Shown: positions 8,976 through 18,548 of the stretch, one piece after another
How positions within the stretch are numbered: the stretch's first letter is position 1
Layout: every line of letters starts with the position of its first letter
Assembly (NCBI GenBank): GCA_902527215.1
Contig: CABZOF010000001.1
Coordinates: 416,501 to 480,500, forward strand
From: an uncultured Pelagibacteraceae bacterium
GTDB taxonomy: Bacteria; Pseudomonadota; Alphaproteobacteria; Pelagibacterales; Pelagibacteraceae
Direction: 5' to 3'
Length of the DNA stretch: 64,000 nucleotides
Program-made: the position numbers and the translations under genes
Notes under the pieces: model-generated
The model's input: the letters and a program-made list of their open reading frames with translations, nothing else
Told to the model about the DNA's origin: nothing
Databases searched by the model: none

Positions 8976-8997
8976 AGATTTTTTATAAATGTAGTTT

Positions 8998-9027
8998 TTT
9001 GTGGACGAGAGGGTTTTCGTCCACAAA
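8998..9027 (-). terminator. Strong intercistronic stem-loop after the rubrerythrin gene
   Basis: An 11-base perfect inverted repeat (TTTGTGGACGA at 8998-9008, TCGTCCACAAA at 9017-9027) flanks an 8-base loop. On the minus strand, the direction of transcription, no T-tract follows the stem, so it is more likely an mRNA-stabilising or partly attenuating hairpin than a full terminator. It lies between the rubrerythrin stop and the Fe-S gene start. Confidence 0.6.
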
Positions 9028-9033
9028 TTTTGT

Positions 9034-9450
9034 TTAAGCGATGCTTTCTAAAGTCTTTTGAAATTTACCAGCGTGTGATTTTTCAGCTTTTGCTAAAGTC
9101 TCAAACCAGTCAGCTATTTCGTCAAAACCTTCGTCTCTAGCTGTTTTAGCCATTCCAGGGTACATATCTGTGTACTCATGTGTTTCACCTTGAATTGCAG
9201 ACTCGAGATTGGCTTTTGTTTCACCAATTGGTTTACCAGTTGCTGGATCACCTACTTCTTCTAAATATTCTAAGTGACCATGAGCATGTCCAGTTTCACC
9301 TTCTGCAGTTGATCTAAATACTGCCGCAACATCGTTAAATCCTTCAACATCAGCTTTTTGTGCAAAATAAAGATATCTTCTATTTGCTTGGCTTTCTCCA
9401 GCAAATGCCTCTTTTAAATTTTCCTCTGTTTTACTACCTTTTAATGACAT
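9034..9450 (-). CDS. Rubrerythrin (diiron, lacking the rubredoxin domain)
   Basis: The 138-residue protein is a ferritin-like four-helix bundle. The iron ligands are seen in the two helical pairs: [16 protein letters not shown] with [11 protein letters not shown], and [14 protein letters not shown] with [12 protein letters not shown]. The usual C-terminal rubredoxin domain (Cys-x2-Cys pairs) is missing, so this is the short form that needs an external electron donor to reduce hydrogen peroxide. The Fe-S protein next in the operon is a candidate donor. Codon use is less AT-biased than in neighbouring genes, consistent with high expression. The promoter and an Irr-like operator lie just upstream. 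Confidence 0.9.
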   Translation of the reverse strand: MSLKGSKTEENLKEAFAGESQANRRYLYFAQKADVEGFNDVAAVFRSTAEGETGHAHGHLEYLEEVGDPATGKPIGETKANLESAIQGETHEYTDMYPGMAKTARDEGFDEIADWFETLAKAEKSHAGKFQKTLESIA

Positions 9451-9464
9451 ATTTACTCCTACTA

Positions 9465-9482
9465 TTAATAATGATTCTAAAG
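9465..9482 (-). promoter_or_regulatory. Predicted Irr (ICE-type) operator of the rubrerythrin operon
   Basis: Read on the minus strand the site is CTTTAGAATCATTATTAA. It starts just downstream of the predicted -10 element and 15 bases before the start codon. The same pattern, CTTTAGAAT-n-ATTAT, occurs in the irr leader at 10000-10016. It resembles the rhizobial iron-control element TTTAGAA-n3-TTCTAAA with two mismatches in the second half. A second half-site (TTCTAAA on the minus strand, 9519-9525) flanks the -35 element. Confidence 0.6.
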
Positions 9483-9485
9483 TGG

Positions 9486-9515
9486 TTTATATATAGAGGA
9501 ATTACAATATGTCAA
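9486..9515 (-). promoter_or_regulatory. Predicted promoter of the rubrerythrin operon
   Basis: The minus strand has a perfect -35 element TTGACA (9510-9515). An A/T-rich TATATATAAA stretch (9486-9495) supplies a -10 element at a spacing of 16 to 18 bases. The ICE-like operator at 9465-9482 would overlap the transcription start. Confidence 0.55.
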
Positions 9516-9564
9516 CAGTTTAGAATAAATATAATCTATTATTTAAACTATTGATATTATGATA

Positions 9565-9993
9565 TTATTTTTGAGATTGATTATCACTCACAATTTTAGC
9601 GATAACTTCTACTGATCTAATTTTTTTTCCTGGGATTGTTCTTTTAATATTTACTTCATCAACATCATCTTGATGAATATCAATTAATTTATTTTCTTCT
9701 TCGTCAAAGAAATGGTGATGATGAGTTACATTTGTATCGTAATAACTTTGCGAAGCATTTAATGGAATTTCTTTTATATAACCCTTTCTCATAAATGCGT
9801 GAACAGTATTGTAAACAGTTGCTAGAGAAACCTTAATATTTGCTTGATTTTCTATGATTTTAACCAGTTCTTTAATTGTAAAGTGAAAAGTCTTTTCAGC
9901 ATCAAATAACACTTCACAAATTTTAATTCTTTGTTTTGTTGGTCTTAGACCTGATTTTCTTAATTTGTCTATATATTGGTCAGCGTAAGCCAT
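9565..9993 (-). CDS. irr: Irr, Fur-family iron/heme-responsive regulator
   Basis: This 142-residue Fur-family protein has the winged-helix domain [15 protein letters not shown] ... [21 protein letters not shown]. The THHHHFF motif (about residue 90) is the histidine cluster associated with heme or metal sensing in Irr. The Cys-x2-Cys zinc sites of classical Fur are absent. Irr represses or activates iron and heme genes in Alphaproteobacteria. It sits divergent from fabA-fabB-fabI, as in rhizobia and Brucella relatives, which supports the call over plain Fur or PerR. Its own leader has the same operator as the rubrerythrin operon, implying autoregulation. Confidence 0.85.
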   Translation of the reverse strand: MAYADQYIDKLRKSGLRPTKQRIKICEVLFDAEKTFHFTIKELVKIIENQANIKVSLATVYNTVHAFMRKGYIKEIPLNASQSYYDTNVTHHHHFFDEEENKLIDIHQDDVDEVNIKRTIPGKKIRSVEVIAKIVSDNQSQK

Positions 9994-9999
9994 TATTAA

Positions 10000-10020
10000 T
10001 TATAATTATTCTAAAGAATA
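10000..10020 (-). promoter_or_regulatory. Predicted Irr operator / autoregulatory palindrome upstream of irr
   Basis: TATTCTAAAGAATA (10007-10020) is an inverted repeat with 6-base arms around AA. Extended on the minus strand, it reads CTTTAGAATAATTATAA (10000-10016), nearly identical to the site before rubrerythrin. A TATAAT -10 element (minus strand, 10026-10031) lies immediately upstream, so a bound regulator would cover the irr transcription start. Confidence 0.6.
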
Positions 10021-10066
10021 TCTATATTATAATGTTTGTAAATCAAGTAATAAGATTAAAAAAATT

Positions 10067-10567
10067 ATGAAAAAAAGTTCCTTTAATTATGATGAGTTAA
10101 TAAGCTGTGCAAATGGGAAGCTTTTTGGCCCTGGAAATGCAAAATTACCTTCTCCACCAATGCTAATGTTTGATAGAATTACTGAAATTAGCGAGAAAAA
10201 TGGAGCTTTTGACAAAGGGTTGATGAAGGCTGAACTTGATATAAAAGATGATCTGTGGTTTTTTGATTGTCACTTTAAAGAAGATCCAGTGATGCCAGGA
10301 TGCTTAGGTTTAGATGCGATGTGGCAACTAGTTGGCTTTTACTTGGGTTGGCTTGGAAACCCTGGAAGAGGAAGAGCTTTAGGAGTAAGCACAGTAAAGT
10401 TTACAGGAGAGGTTTTAAAAGATGTCAAAATGGCGACATATATTATTGATATGAAAAGAATATTGATTAAAGGTGAAACAACAGTTGGACTAGCGAATGG
10501 TATTCTTCTTGCTGATGGAAAAAAAATATACTCTGCAGACAGTCTAAAAGTAGGATTATTTAAATAA
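10067..10567 (+). CDS. fabA: 3-hydroxydecanoyl-ACP dehydratase/isomerase
   Basis: The 166-residue hot-dog-fold enzyme has the FabA active site: the catalytic His in [22 protein letters not shown] (about residues 70-91) and the downstream Asp in the same stretch. [16 protein letters not shown] near the N-terminus is also typical. It dehydrates 3-hydroxydecanoyl-ACP and isomerises the trans-2 to the cis-3 product, the branch point for anaerobic-type unsaturated fatty acids. Its stop codon overlaps the fabB ATG (TAATG). The fabA-fabB-fabI order next to irr matches rhizobial genomes. Confidence 0.96.
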   Translation: MKKSSFNYDELISCANGKLFGPGNAKLPSPPMLMFDRITEISEKNGAFDKGLMKAELDIKDDLWFFDCHFKEDPVMPGCLGLDAMWQLVGFYLGWLGNPGRGRALGVSTVKFTGEVLKDVKMATYIIDMKRILIKGETTVGLANGILLADGKKIYSADSLKVGLFK

Positions 10568-11778
10568 TGCGAAGAGTGGTAATTACAGGTTTGGGAATTG
10601 TTTCATGTCTTGGGAATAATCAGGAAGAAGTTTATCAATCTTTATTAAATACTAAATCAGGAATTTCTTTTTCTGAAGAATATAAAGAACACAATCTTAA
10701 AAGTCATATTCATGGAAAGCCTAACATCAAACTTGAGGATCATATAGATAGAAAAACAATTAGATTTATGGGTTCAGGATCCGCTTACAATTATATTGCA
10801 ATGAAAGAGGCGATTGAAGACTCTGGCTTAGAAGAAAGTGAAGTAAGTAATTTCAAAACAGGAATTGTTATGGGTTCAGGAGGACCTTCAATTGAAAATG
10901 TTATTTTAGCGGCAGATAAAACTAGAGCTAAGACTCCAAAATTAATGGGGCCTTTTATAGTTCCAAGAACAATGGCAAGTACCGCCTCAGCAACACTAGC
11001 TGTACCTTTTAAAATTAAAGGGACAAACTATACAATGAGTTCAGCCTGCGCAACAAGTGGACACTGTATTGGAAATTCTATGGAACTTATTCAAATGGGT
11101 AAACAAGATATTGTTTTTGCAGGTGGTAGCGAAGAGATACACTGGGCAATGACGGCCATGTTTGATGCGATGACAGCATTATCGTCAAAATATAATGATA
11201 CACCTGAGAAAGCATCAAGAGCTTATGACAAAACTAGAGATGGCTTTGTAATAGCTGGAGGTGCAGGGGTTTTGGTTCTTGAGGAATATGAACACGCTAA
11301 AGCTAGAGGAGCTAAAATATATGCAGAGTTAACTGGTTATGGAGCAACTTCTGATGGTTATGATATGGTGGCGCCATCAGGTGAAGGTGCAGTAAGATGT
11401 ATGCAAATGGCAATGGCAACTTCTAAAAATAAAATAGATTATATAAATACTCATGGAACTTCTACTCCAGTTGGAGATATTACTGAATTAAATGCTGTTA
11501 AAGATGCTTTTGGAGATGAAATTCCTAAGATTAGCTCAACTAAATCTTTATCAGGTCATCCGCTAGGAGCTGCATCAGTACATGAAGCAATATATTGTTT
11601 AATTATGATGAAAAATAATTTTATAACTGGGTCAGCTAACATAAGTGAAATGGATGATGAGGCTAAAAAATTTCCAATAGTCGCTAAAACAGAAACAGAA
11701 GCAACATTAAATACTGTAATGTCTAATAGTTTTGGTTTTGGTGGAACAAATGCAACTCTAGTATTTGAGAAAGTCTAA
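10567..11778 (+). CDS. fabB: 3-oxoacyl-ACP synthase I
   Basis: The 403-residue condensing enzyme has the nucleophile Cys in [14 protein letters not shown] (about residue 160) and the two catalytic histidines in [12 protein letters not shown] and [14 protein letters not shown]. The [13 protein letters not shown] glycine-rich C-terminus is intact. Adjacency to fabA marks it as FabB (KAS I) rather than FabF. It elongates both saturated and cis-unsaturated acyl chains. It begins on the last base of the fabA stop codon and is followed by fabI after three bases, so the three genes form one operon. Confidence 0.96.
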   Translation: MRRVVITGLGIVSCLGNNQEEVYQSLLNTKSGISFSEEYKEHNLKSHIHGKPNIKLEDHIDRKTIRFMGSGSAYNYIAMKEAIEDSGLEESEVSNFKTGIVMGSGGPSIENVILAADKTRAKTPKLMGPFIVPRTMASTASATLAVPFKIKGTNYTMSSACATSGHCIGNSMELIQMGKQDIVFAGGSEEIHWAMTAMFDAMTALSSKYNDTPEKASRAYDKTRDGFVIAGGAGVLVLEEYEHAKARGAKIYAELTGYGATSDGYDMVAPSGEGAVRCMQMAMATSKNKIDYINTHGTSTPVGDITELNAVKDAFGDEIPKISSTKSLSGHPLGAASVHEAIYCLIMMKNNFITGSANISEMDDEAKKFPIVAKTETEATLNTVMSNSFGFGGTNATLVFEKV

Positions 11779-11781
11779 CTT

Positions 11782-12567
11782 ATGTCATTAATGAAGGGTA
11801 AAAAAGGACTAATTATGGGCGTTGCTAATGAGAGATCTATTGCCTGGGGTATTTCTCAGAAACTTTCAGAGGCAGGTGCTGAATTAGCTTTTACATATTT
11901 AGGTGATGCTCTTAAAAAAAGAGTGGTTCCTCTTGCAGAAAAACTAAATTCTAATGTTACATTTAGCTGCGATGTTGAAAAAAAAGAAGATGTAATAAAA
12001 TTATTTGAGGATGTTAAAACCCAATGGGGAGAAATTGATTTTGTTGTTCACGCAATTGCTTTTTCTGATAAATCTGAACTTTCAGGAGAATATCTAAATA
12101 CTACAAGAGAAAATTTTTTAAGAAGTATGCTAATTTCGTGTTTTTCATTTACTGAAGTTGCAAAAGAAGCTTCAAAAGTTATGAAAGAGGGTGGTAGTAT
12201 GATTACACTAAGCTATGAGGCTAATAAAGCTATTCCAAATTATAATGTAATGGGTGTCTGTAAAGCTGCATTAGAGTCTAGTGTTAAATACTTAGCAAGA
12301 GATTTAGGAGCTAAAGGAATAAGAGTTAACGCAATAAGTGCAGGTCCAATAAAAACTTTAGCTGCATCAGCTATTGGAGATGCTAAATTCTTATACAAAT
12401 GGAATGCTGATCACTCTTTTTTAAAAAGAAATGTAGATAATATTGATGTTGGAAACTCAGCATTATATCTTCTAAGTGATATGGCAGGCGGGGTTACAGG
12501 TGAAATTCACTATGTTGATGCTGGTTACAATAAAGTAGGAATGCCAGATCCAAAAAATATATCTTAA
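11782..12567 (+). CDS. fabI: Enoyl-ACP reductase (NADH)
   Basis: The 261-residue divergent short-chain dehydrogenase has the FabI cofactor motif KKGLIMGVANERSIAWGI at the N-terminus. The catalytic Tyr-x6-Lys lies in NYNVMGVCKAALE (about residues 154-166), preceded by TLSYEANKAIP. The C-terminus (GGVTGEIHYVDAGYN) is typical. It catalyses the last reduction of each fatty-acid elongation cycle and is the third gene of the fabA-fabB-fabI operon. Confidence 0.96.
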   Translation: MSLMKGKKGLIMGVANERSIAWGISQKLSEAGAELAFTYLGDALKKRVVPLAEKLNSNVTFSCDVEKKEDVIKLFEDVKTQWGEIDFVVHAIAFSDKSELSGEYLNTTRENFLRSMLISCFSFTEVAKEASKVMKEGGSMITLSYEANKAIPNYNVMGVCKAALESSVKYLARDLGAKGIRVNAISAGPIKTLAASAIGDAKFLYKWNADHSFLKRNVDNIDVGNSALYLLSDMAGGVTGEIHYVDAGYNKVGMPDPKNIS

Positions 12568-12579
12568 AATTTTATCAGT

Positions 12580-12729
12580 ATGTTAATTTTAGTTTGGTTT
12601 GTAGTTTGTATAATATTTATTTTTGTTCAATTAATTCTAGAGGGTTCTGGTCATGCACTAGAAGTTTTTGCCCTATTGACTGCAATAGCTTTATTCTTGA
12701 TAAATAAACTTGGGAAAAAAAATAAATAA
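12580..12729 (+). CDS. Small predicted membrane protein (49 aa)
   Basis: An ATG at 12580 opens a 49-codon frame between fabI and msrB. The product has two hydrophobic segments (LILVWFVVCIIFIFVQLIL and FALLTAIALFLI) joined by EGSGHALE, ending in GKKNK, so it looks like a two-helix membrane peptide with a positively charged tail. I recognise no family. It fills most of an otherwise unexplained 178-base gap in a genome with almost no spacers, which supports it being real. Confidence 0.5.
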   Translation: MLILVWFVVCIIFIFVQLILEGSGHALEVFALLTAIALFLINKLGKKNK

Positions 12730-12745
12730 CTAATAAATAATTATT

Positions 12746-13237
12746 GTGAGAAGAAAGTTTTTGAAAATTGCTGGGACTTCAATATTAAGTTTCATATTTT
12801 ATCCGTTAACATCTTTAGCAAATAACATAGTTGGTTTTAAAAAAAAATTAAAGAAAGATGAGAGTGAATACAATATAATTAATCCTGATCTTACAAATGA
12901 GCAAAAAATAATAATGTTTGAAGAGGGTACTGAGCGTGCAGGTACTAGTGAATTAAATTATGAGAAAAGAAAAGGATCTTATCATTGCGCTAATTGTGGT
13001 GTGAAACTATTTGAGTCCACTGCAAAATTTGATAGTGGAACTGGGTGGCCATCATTCACTGAGGCAATACCAGGCGCGTTTGTAACAAAAACTGATTATT
13101 CCTTTGGCATGAAGAGGACTGAATATAGCTGTGCAAATTGTGGTGCTCATCACGGCCATGTATTCAATGATGGTCCAGATGGTGGAAAAAGATATTGTAG
13201 CAATGGTCTTTGCTTGCTTTTTATCCCAGAAAGTTAG
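12746..13237 (+). CDS. msrB: Peptide methionine-R-sulfoxide reductase MsrB with twin-arginine signal
   Basis: The start is GTG. The 163-residue product opens MRRKFLKIAGTSILSFIF, a Tat-type signal (R-R-x-F-L-K then a hydrophobic stretch), so the enzyme is probably exported folded to the periplasm. The MsrB domain follows: YHCANCG and YSCANCG zinc pairs, SGTGWPSF, HHGHVF and the catalytic Cys in KRYCSNG. It reduces the R epimer of methionine sulfoxide in oxidised proteins. The shape matches other exported MsrB proteins of marine bacteria. Confidence 0.92.
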   Translation: MRRKFLKIAGTSILSFIFYPLTSLANNIVGFKKKLKKDESEYNIINPDLTNEQKIIMFEEGTERAGTSELNYEKRKGSYHCANCGVKLFESTAKFDSGTGWPSFTEAIPGAFVTKTDYSFGMKRTEYSCANCGAHHGHVFNDGPDGGKRYCSNGLCLLFIPES

Positions 13238-13240
13238 TAA

Positions 13241-13621
13241 TTATATTTTTCTGATATAACCAACATTAGTAGTTTTAAAATGCTTGAAAGGGATATTTGT
13301 ATCTTTTATTGCCTTGATAGTCTCTTCCGTAATTTTTCCATACACCTCTATTTCGAATCTATCCGCAATTTTGTTGTGTTTTTCAACATAAGCTTGGACT
13401 GGGGCATTATTTAAATGATGCAGCATTGCTTCACTATTTCGGTAAACTTCACTCCAAGTGAACTCTAATGGATCAGTTGGATCTTGATCAAAGGTATGAA
13501 TAAGCATGTCTGGCTCTGATGCATTAACAGCATCATCAGCTTCTTTTGCTATCTTGAGATACTCTTCAACCTTGCCCTCTTTAACACGTATTCTAGCAAT
13601 TAAAATAAATGGGTTGGACAT
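13241..13621 (-). CDS. Antibiotic biosynthesis monooxygenase (ABM)-domain protein
   Basis: The 126-residue protein has the ABM ferredoxin-like fold: ILIARIRVKEGKVEEYLKIA at the N-terminus, then FTWSEVYRNSEAMLHHLNNA, ending in a dimer-forming strand. Family members include quinol monooxygenases (YgiN) and heme-degrading or unknown enzymes. The family alone does not give the substrate. It lies 4 bases downstream of pnp on the same strand and may be co-transcribed at the tail of the nusA-infB operon. Confidence 0.7.
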   Translation of the reverse strand: MSNPFILIARIRVKEGKVEEYLKIAKEADDAVNASEPDMLIHTFDQDPTDPLEFTWSEVYRNSEAMLHHLNNAPVQAYVEKHNKIADRFEIEVYGKITEETIKAIKDTNIPFKHFKTTNVGYIRKI

Positions 13622-13625
13622 TTAT

Positions 13626-15698
13626 CTATATAGCAGCCTGCTTTATAGAAAGTTTTACTTTTCCTCTATCAAATCCGATAACTTTAACTTTTACTTCATC
13701 ACCTTCTTTGACAACATCCGTTACTTTAGCAACTCTTTTATCTGCAAGTTCAGAAATATGAACAAGTCCATCTTGTTTTCCTAAGAAGTTAACAAAAGCA
13801 CCAAATTCCATAATTTTCATAACTTTTCCATTATAAATTTTGTTTAATTCAGCTTTTGCTGTTATGTCTTTGATCATTTGCATGGCAATGTTTCTCGACT
13901 CCTCATCTGGAGCAGCAACTGTTACTTCTCCAATATCATTAACATCAACTTTAGCACCAGATTTTTCTACAATTTCTCTAATTGTTGCACCGCCTTTTCC
14001 AATCACTGCAGCTATATCTTTTTTATCAACCGTAATTTTTTCCATTTTTGGAGTATGTTTTCCAACATCTTCTCTAGATTTGTCTAATGCTTTATTCATT
14101 TCACCTAAAATATGCATTCTTCCATCTTTTGCTTGATTTAAAGCCTGCTCCATTATTTCAAATGTAATTCCTGTAATCTTAATATCCATTTGTAATGATG
14201 TGATTCCATCTTTAGTACCTGCAACTTTAAAATCCATATCTCCAAGGTGGTCTTCATCACCAAGGATATCTGATAGTACTGAAAAATCATCACCTTCTTT
14301 AATTAAACCCATTGCAATCCCAGCAACTGGCTCTTTAATCGGAACACCTGCATCCATAAGAGCAAGTGAAGTTCCACAAACAGTTGCCATTGAAGATGAG
14401 CCGTTAGACTCAGTTATTTCTGAGACAATCCTAAATGTATAGGGAAAATTTTCTTTTGATGGAAGTGAAGAGTTAATTGCTCTCCATGCTAACTTACCAT
14501 GACCTATCTCTCTTCTACCTGTCCCAATCCTTCCTGTTTCGCCAACTGAGAATGGAGGAAAATTATAGTGCAACATAAATCTCTCCTTTTGAAGACCATC
14601 TAAACTCTCTATTCTTTGCTCATCATCTGAAGTTCCAAGTGTAGTTGTTACAATGGCTTGTGTTTCACCTCTTGTGAACAAAGCTGAACCATGAACTCTA
14701 GGTAAAATTCCAACTTCACACATAATTGGTCTTACATCTGCAAGACCTCTTCCATCAATACGATTTTTATTTTTAAGAATATCAGTTCTTACAATAGATT
14801 TTTCTAAATTTTTAAGTTGAGAATTTACATCTAAATCTGTGAAAGCTTCATTCTCTTCATATAAATTTTTTGCTTTTTCGGTAATTTCAGAAATTTGATT
14901 TGATCTTTCTTGCTTATCTCTTGTAGAGAAAGCTTTTTTCAAATCCTCAGTAAATTCCTCTTCTAATTTCTTTCTTATCTCAGAAAGATCTTTTTTCTCA
15001 ACTGCCCATTCTGGTTTTCTACATTCTTTTGCAAGATCCTCTATCATTTCTATAACTGGGACGAAACCATCATGACCAAATTTCACTGCATTCAACATTT
15101 CTTCCTCAGTTAAACGGTTTGCTTCTGATTCTACCATTAAAACTGCATCCTTAGTTCCTGCTACTACCAAATCTAGTTTGGACTTCTCTAATTCAGACTT
15201 AGATGGATTGAGGACGTATTTTCCTTCAATAAAGCCAACTCTGGATGCCCCCACAGGACCCATAAAAGGCATTCCTGAGATTGCTAAAGCTGCTGAAGAT
15301 GCAATGATAGATAAAATATCTGGTTCATTCTCTTTATCATAAGATATTACTGTTGGTAATAGTTGTACTTCGTTTTTAAATTCATCGGGAAACAATGGTC
15401 TAATAGGTCTATCAATTAATCTTGAAATTAATGTTTCGCTTTCAGTAGGTCTTGCTTCTCTTTTAAAATAACCACCTGGTATTTTTCCAGCTGCGTAATA
15501 TTTCTCTTGATAGTTTACAGATAAAGGAAAGTAATCCATATCTGGATTTACTTTTTTAGCACCAACAACTGTTGCTAAAACAACTGTCTCTCCACATTGA
15601 GCTATAATTGCTCCATCTGCTTGCCTTGCTATTTTTCCTGTTTCTAAACTTATTTTTTTTCCACTTACTTCAATTTCTTTTTTTATAACTTTGAACAT
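13626..15698 (-). CDS. pnp: Polyribonucleotide nucleotidyltransferase (PNPase)
   Basis: The 690-residue protein has two RNase PH domains. The second carries the [21 protein letters not shown] and [16 protein letters not shown] motifs, and [19 protein letters not shown] marks the phosphate-binding site. A KH domain ([14 protein letters not shown], about residue 560) and a C-terminal S1 domain ([17 protein letters not shown] to VKLSIKQA) follow. It performs 3'-to-5' phosphorolytic RNA decay. The gene follows rpsO directly, with no gap, in the conserved rpsO-pnp pair; in E. coli RNase III sites in this region control pnp, but I saw no clear hairpin here. Confidence 0.97.
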   Translation of the reverse strand: MFKVIKKEIEVSGKKISLETGKIARQADGAIIAQCGETVVLATVVGAKKVNPDMDYFPLSVNYQEKYYAAGKIPGGYFKREARPTESETLISRLIDRPIRPLFPDEFKNEVQLLPTVISYDKENEPDILSIIASSAALAISGMPFMGPVGASRVGFIEGKYVLNPSKSELEKSKLDLVVAGTKDAVLMVESEANRLTEEEMLNAVKFGHDGFVPVIEMIEDLAKECRKPEWAVEKKDLSEIRKKLEEEFTEDLKKAFSTRDKQERSNQISEITEKAKNLYEENEAFTDLDVNSQLKNLEKSIVRTDILKNKNRIDGRGLADVRPIMCEVGILPRVHGSALFTRGETQAIVTTTLGTSDDEQRIESLDGLQKERFMLHYNFPPFSVGETGRIGTGRREIGHGKLAWRAINSSLPSKENFPYTFRIVSEITESNGSSSMATVCGTSLALMDAGVPIKEPVAGIAMGLIKEGDDFSVLSDILGDEDHLGDMDFKVAGTKDGITSLQMDIKITGITFEIMEQALNQAKDGRMHILGEMNKALDKSREDVGKHTPKMEKITVDKKDIAAVIGKGGATIREIVEKSGAKVDVNDIGEVTVAAPDEESRNIAMQMIKDITAKAELNKIYNGKVMKIMEFGAFVNFLGKQDGLVHISELADKRVAKVTDVVKEGDEVKVKVIGFDRGKVKLSIKQAAI

Positions 15699-15947
15699 TT
15701 ACTTCCTCAAATTTAATTTTGTTAACACTAATTTATATGACTCCATATTATTTTTCTTCAAATAGTCTAATAGTTTTTTTCTTCTATTTACTGCTCTCAA
15801 GAGGCCTACAGAAGAATGTTTATCCTTTTTGAATTGTTTAATGTGTTTCGATAGACTCTCAATTTTTCCAGTCAATTGAGCAATCTGAACTTCAGAAGAA
15901 CCAGTATCTTTTTCATGAATTTGAAGTTCCTTTACTTTTTCTTTCAT
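15699..15947 (-). CDS. rpsO: 30S ribosomal protein S15
   Basis: The 82-residue protein carries the S15 signature: HEKDTGSSEVQIAQLTGKIESL followed by LSKHIKQFKKDKHSSVGLL and the tail RRKKLLDYLKKNN. It is slightly shorter than the usual 88-89 residues at the N-terminus. It binds the central domain of 16S rRNA. It lies between rbfA (8-base gap) and pnp (no gap). The truB gene that usually separates rbfA from rpsO is absent. Confidence 0.96.
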   Translation of the reverse strand: MKEKVKELQIHEKDTGSSEVQIAQLTGKIESLSKHIKQFKKDKHSSVGLLRAVNRRKKLLDYLKKNNMESYKLVLTKLNLRK

Positions 15948-15955
15948 TTTTTTCC

Positions 15956-16321
15956 TTATTTATTTGTTTGTTTAATTAAATTTTCTATTTTTTCTGCATA
16001 ATCAAAAGAATCATCTTTTACAAAAAAAAGCTTTGGTAAAAATTTCATTATAATTTTTTTAGATAAAACTTTTCTAATCATAAATGATGATATTTTTAAT
16101 TTTTCTATAATTTCCTCTGTATTTTTTCCTCCTAAGGGCATTACAAATATTTTTGCAGTTTTGAGATCTGGTGACATTCTTACCTCAGTAACTGTAATTT
16201 CTTTGGTTGATAAATTTGGAACTTTAACTTCATCTCTTATAAAAAGTGTGCCTAATGCCTGCTTTATCATTTCTCCAACTCTTAATTGTCTTTGAGTAAT
16301 TGGTTTTCCTAAATATTTCAT
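15956..16321 (-). CDS. rbfA: Ribosome-binding factor A
   Basis: The 121-residue protein has the RbfA KH-type fold: QRQLRVGEMIKQALGTLFIRDEV at the N-terminus, ITVTEVRMSPDLKTAKIFVMPLGG in the middle and KFLPKLFFVKDDSFDYAEKIENL near the end. It matures 16S rRNA 5' ends during 30S assembly. Its start abuts the infB stop codon, so the two are probably translationally coupled. Confidence 0.94.
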   Translation of the reverse strand: MKYLGKPITQRQLRVGEMIKQALGTLFIRDEVKVPNLSTKEITVTEVRMSPDLKTAKIFVMPLGGKNTEEIIEKLKISSFMIRKVLSKKIIMKFLPKLFFVKDDSFDYAEKIENLIKQTNK

Positions 16322-18538
16322 TTAAATTGTTCTCTCAGTTACTGTTGAGTTATAAACTTCTATAATATCTTTTTTTTGATAATCAGCGAAATCTTTCAGA
16401 GTAATTCCACATTCTAAACCTGCAGAAACCTGTTTGGTTTGGTCTTTTTCTCTAAATATTGAACCGATTTTTCCATTAAATATTATAGCCCCGTCTCTAA
16501 TTACTCTAGCACTAGAATTTTGAGTTATTTCTCCCTCTACTACTTTTGATCCAGCTACTTTTCCAACTTTTGAAACTTTAAAAATTTCAAGTATTTCTGC
16601 GCTACCAATAATTTTTTCTTCTACATCTGGTGATAAAAGACCTCCCATTTTTCCTTTTATAAAATCCAAAACTTCATAAATTATATTGAAAGATGAAATT
16701 GAAATTTTTTCTTGTTCAGCTCTTTTTTTTGCCTCTTTACTCGGTTTAACATTAAATGCTATTATTACAGCATTCGAGGCTTTTGCTAAAGTTACGTCCG
16801 TCTCTGTAACCATTCCTATATCTGATAGAAGTATTTTTGGTTTTACTTCATCATGTTTAATTTGGTCAATGGCATTTTTGATCGCCTCTGATGAGCCATG
16901 AACATCCGATTTAATAATTATATTTAATTCCTCTGTTAGTGAGTTCTGAAAAGCAGAATCTTGTGTGGCAAAATTTATAGGTATTTTGTCATCTTTTGAC
17001 TCTTCAACTCTGGCTTCGCAAAGAGATTTAGCCTCTTTTTCATTTGATAAAACAATAAAATCATCTCCAGATTTAGCTGCACCATTTATACCAACAATTT
17101 CGATTGGAGTAGCAGGATCAGCAATATCAATATTTTTACCTTGGTCATTTATTATTGCTCTTACTTTCCCCCATCTTAATCCACTAACAAAATAATCTCC
17201 CTTTTTAAGTGTTCCCGCGGTCACTACAACATTTGCAACTGGGCCTCTTCCAATATCTATTTTTGATTCCAGAACTATACCCTTTGCGTTAGTTTCAAAA
17301 TCTGTTTTTAAATCTAATAATTCTGCTTGTAACAAAATAGACTCAACTAACTTATCTAAGTTATTTTTAGTTTTTGTAGAGATTTCTACCATTAAAGTAT
17401 CACCTGACAAATCCTCTGCAATTAATTCATATTCTAAAAGTTGATTTTTTATTTTTTGTGGGTCTGCCTCAGGTAGATCACATTTATTTATAGCAACAAC
17501 TATTGGTACCTTTGCTGCCTTTGCATGTTTAATAGACTCTATGGTTTGAGGTTTAACACCATCATCTGCTGCAACAACTAAAATTACAATATCTGTTAAC
17601 TTAGAGCCTCTAGCTCTCATCTCTGTGAATGCTGCGTGTCCTGGGGTATCAATAAATGTGATTTTATTATTCTGATAATTTATCTGATAAGCTCCAATAT
17701 GTTGAGTTATACCACCAAATTCTCCTGAAATTACATTAGATTTTCTTAAAACATCTAAAACTGAAGTTTTACCATGATCAACGTGTCCCATTACTGTAAC
17801 AATTGGAGGGCGATTTTGTAAATTTTCTGATTTAACTTCTTTTATTTTTTTAATTATTTCTTCAGCCTTTGTCTCACGTATAGGGGTATGACCAAATTCT
17901 TTTACTAAATATTCTGCAGTATCAGCATCAATTGTATTATTTATTGTTACTGTTACACCCATACCTAACAAGTGCTTAATGATACTGCTAGACTGTTCTG
18001 TCATCCTATTTGCTAGCTCTTTAATTGTTATTACTTCAGGGAGTTTAACTTCTCTTTTAATTTGTTTGAAGTTATCAGTCTGTTCATTTTGGTTTAAACT
18101 TCTATTTTCTTTTTGTTTGGCTCTTTTTAAAGATGCCAAGCTTCTTGATTTTATTTCAGCATGATCTTCACTTAGGGCTCGTGATATAGTTAATTTCAAT
18201 TCTCTTTTTTTTCCACCAATTTTATTTGATTTATTATCTTTTTGTAAGGCTTCACCCTTCAGTCTTCTAGTGGCTCTTTGCTCAGCCAATTTCCTTTTTT
18301 CAAAATCTGAATGTGTTTGTGCAGATGGTCTGATAAAATTGTTTGGTTTTGACTGAGTATTATTGTTTGGTCTAAAATTATTATTGTTTTGCCTTAAAAA
18401 TTGGGCTTTACTTGCAAACTTAGTATTTTTTTTCTCGATAACAACAGTATTTTTAGATTTTGATTTAGCCTGTTCTATACTATTAAAAGTTTTTTTTGAA
18501 CTTCCAGATACTGATAGCTTTAATTTTTTTTTTTCCAT
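16322..18538 (-). CDS. infB: Translation initiation factor IF-2
   Basis: The 738-residue GTPase has a charged N-terminal linker (shorter than the 200-300 residues of many alphaproteobacterial IF-2), then the IF2_N segment [20 protein letters not shown]. The G domain has [21 protein letters not shown] and NKCD motifs, followed by domains II to IV. It brings initiator fMet-tRNA to the ribosome. It follows nusA after 10 bases; the ylxR gene usual between them is missing. Confidence 0.97.
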   Translation of the reverse strand: MEKKKLKLSVSGSSKKTFNSIEQAKSKSKNTVVIEKKNTKFASKAQFLRQNNNNFRPNNNTQSKPNNFIRPSAQTHSDFEKRKLAEQRATRRLKGEALQKDNKSNKIGGKKRELKLTISRALSEDHAEIKSRSLASLKRAKQKENRSLNQNEQTDNFKQIKREVKLPEVITIKELANRMTEQSSSIIKHLLGMGVTVTINNTIDADTAEYLVKEFGHTPIRETKAEEIIKKIKEVKSENLQNRPPIVTVMGHVDHGKTSVLDVLRKSNVISGEFGGITQHIGAYQINYQNNKITFIDTPGHAAFTEMRARGSKLTDIVILVVAADDGVKPQTIESIKHAKAAKVPIVVAINKCDLPEADPQKIKNQLLEYELIAEDLSGDTLMVEISTKTKNNLDKLVESILLQAELLDLKTDFETNAKGIVLESKIDIGRGPVANVVVTAGTLKKGDYFVSGLRWGKVRAIINDQGKNIDIADPATPIEIVGINGAAKSGDDFIVLSNEKEAKSLCEARVEESKDDKIPINFATQDSAFQNSLTEELNIIIKSDVHGSSEAIKNAIDQIKHDEVKPKILLSDIGMVTETDVTLAKASNAVIIAFNVKPSKEAKKRAEQEKISISSFNIIYEVLDFIKGKMGGLLSPDVEEKIIGSAEILEIFKVSKVGKVAGSKVVEGEITQNSSARVIRDGAIIFNGKIGSIFREKDQTKQVSAGLECGITLKDFADYQKKDIIEVYNSTVTERTI

Positions 18539-18548
18539 TTTTCATCTC

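Noticed and set aside
13840..14136. 98-codon plus-strand frame inside pnp
   Set aside because: Antisense shadow of a strongly conserved PNPase domain.
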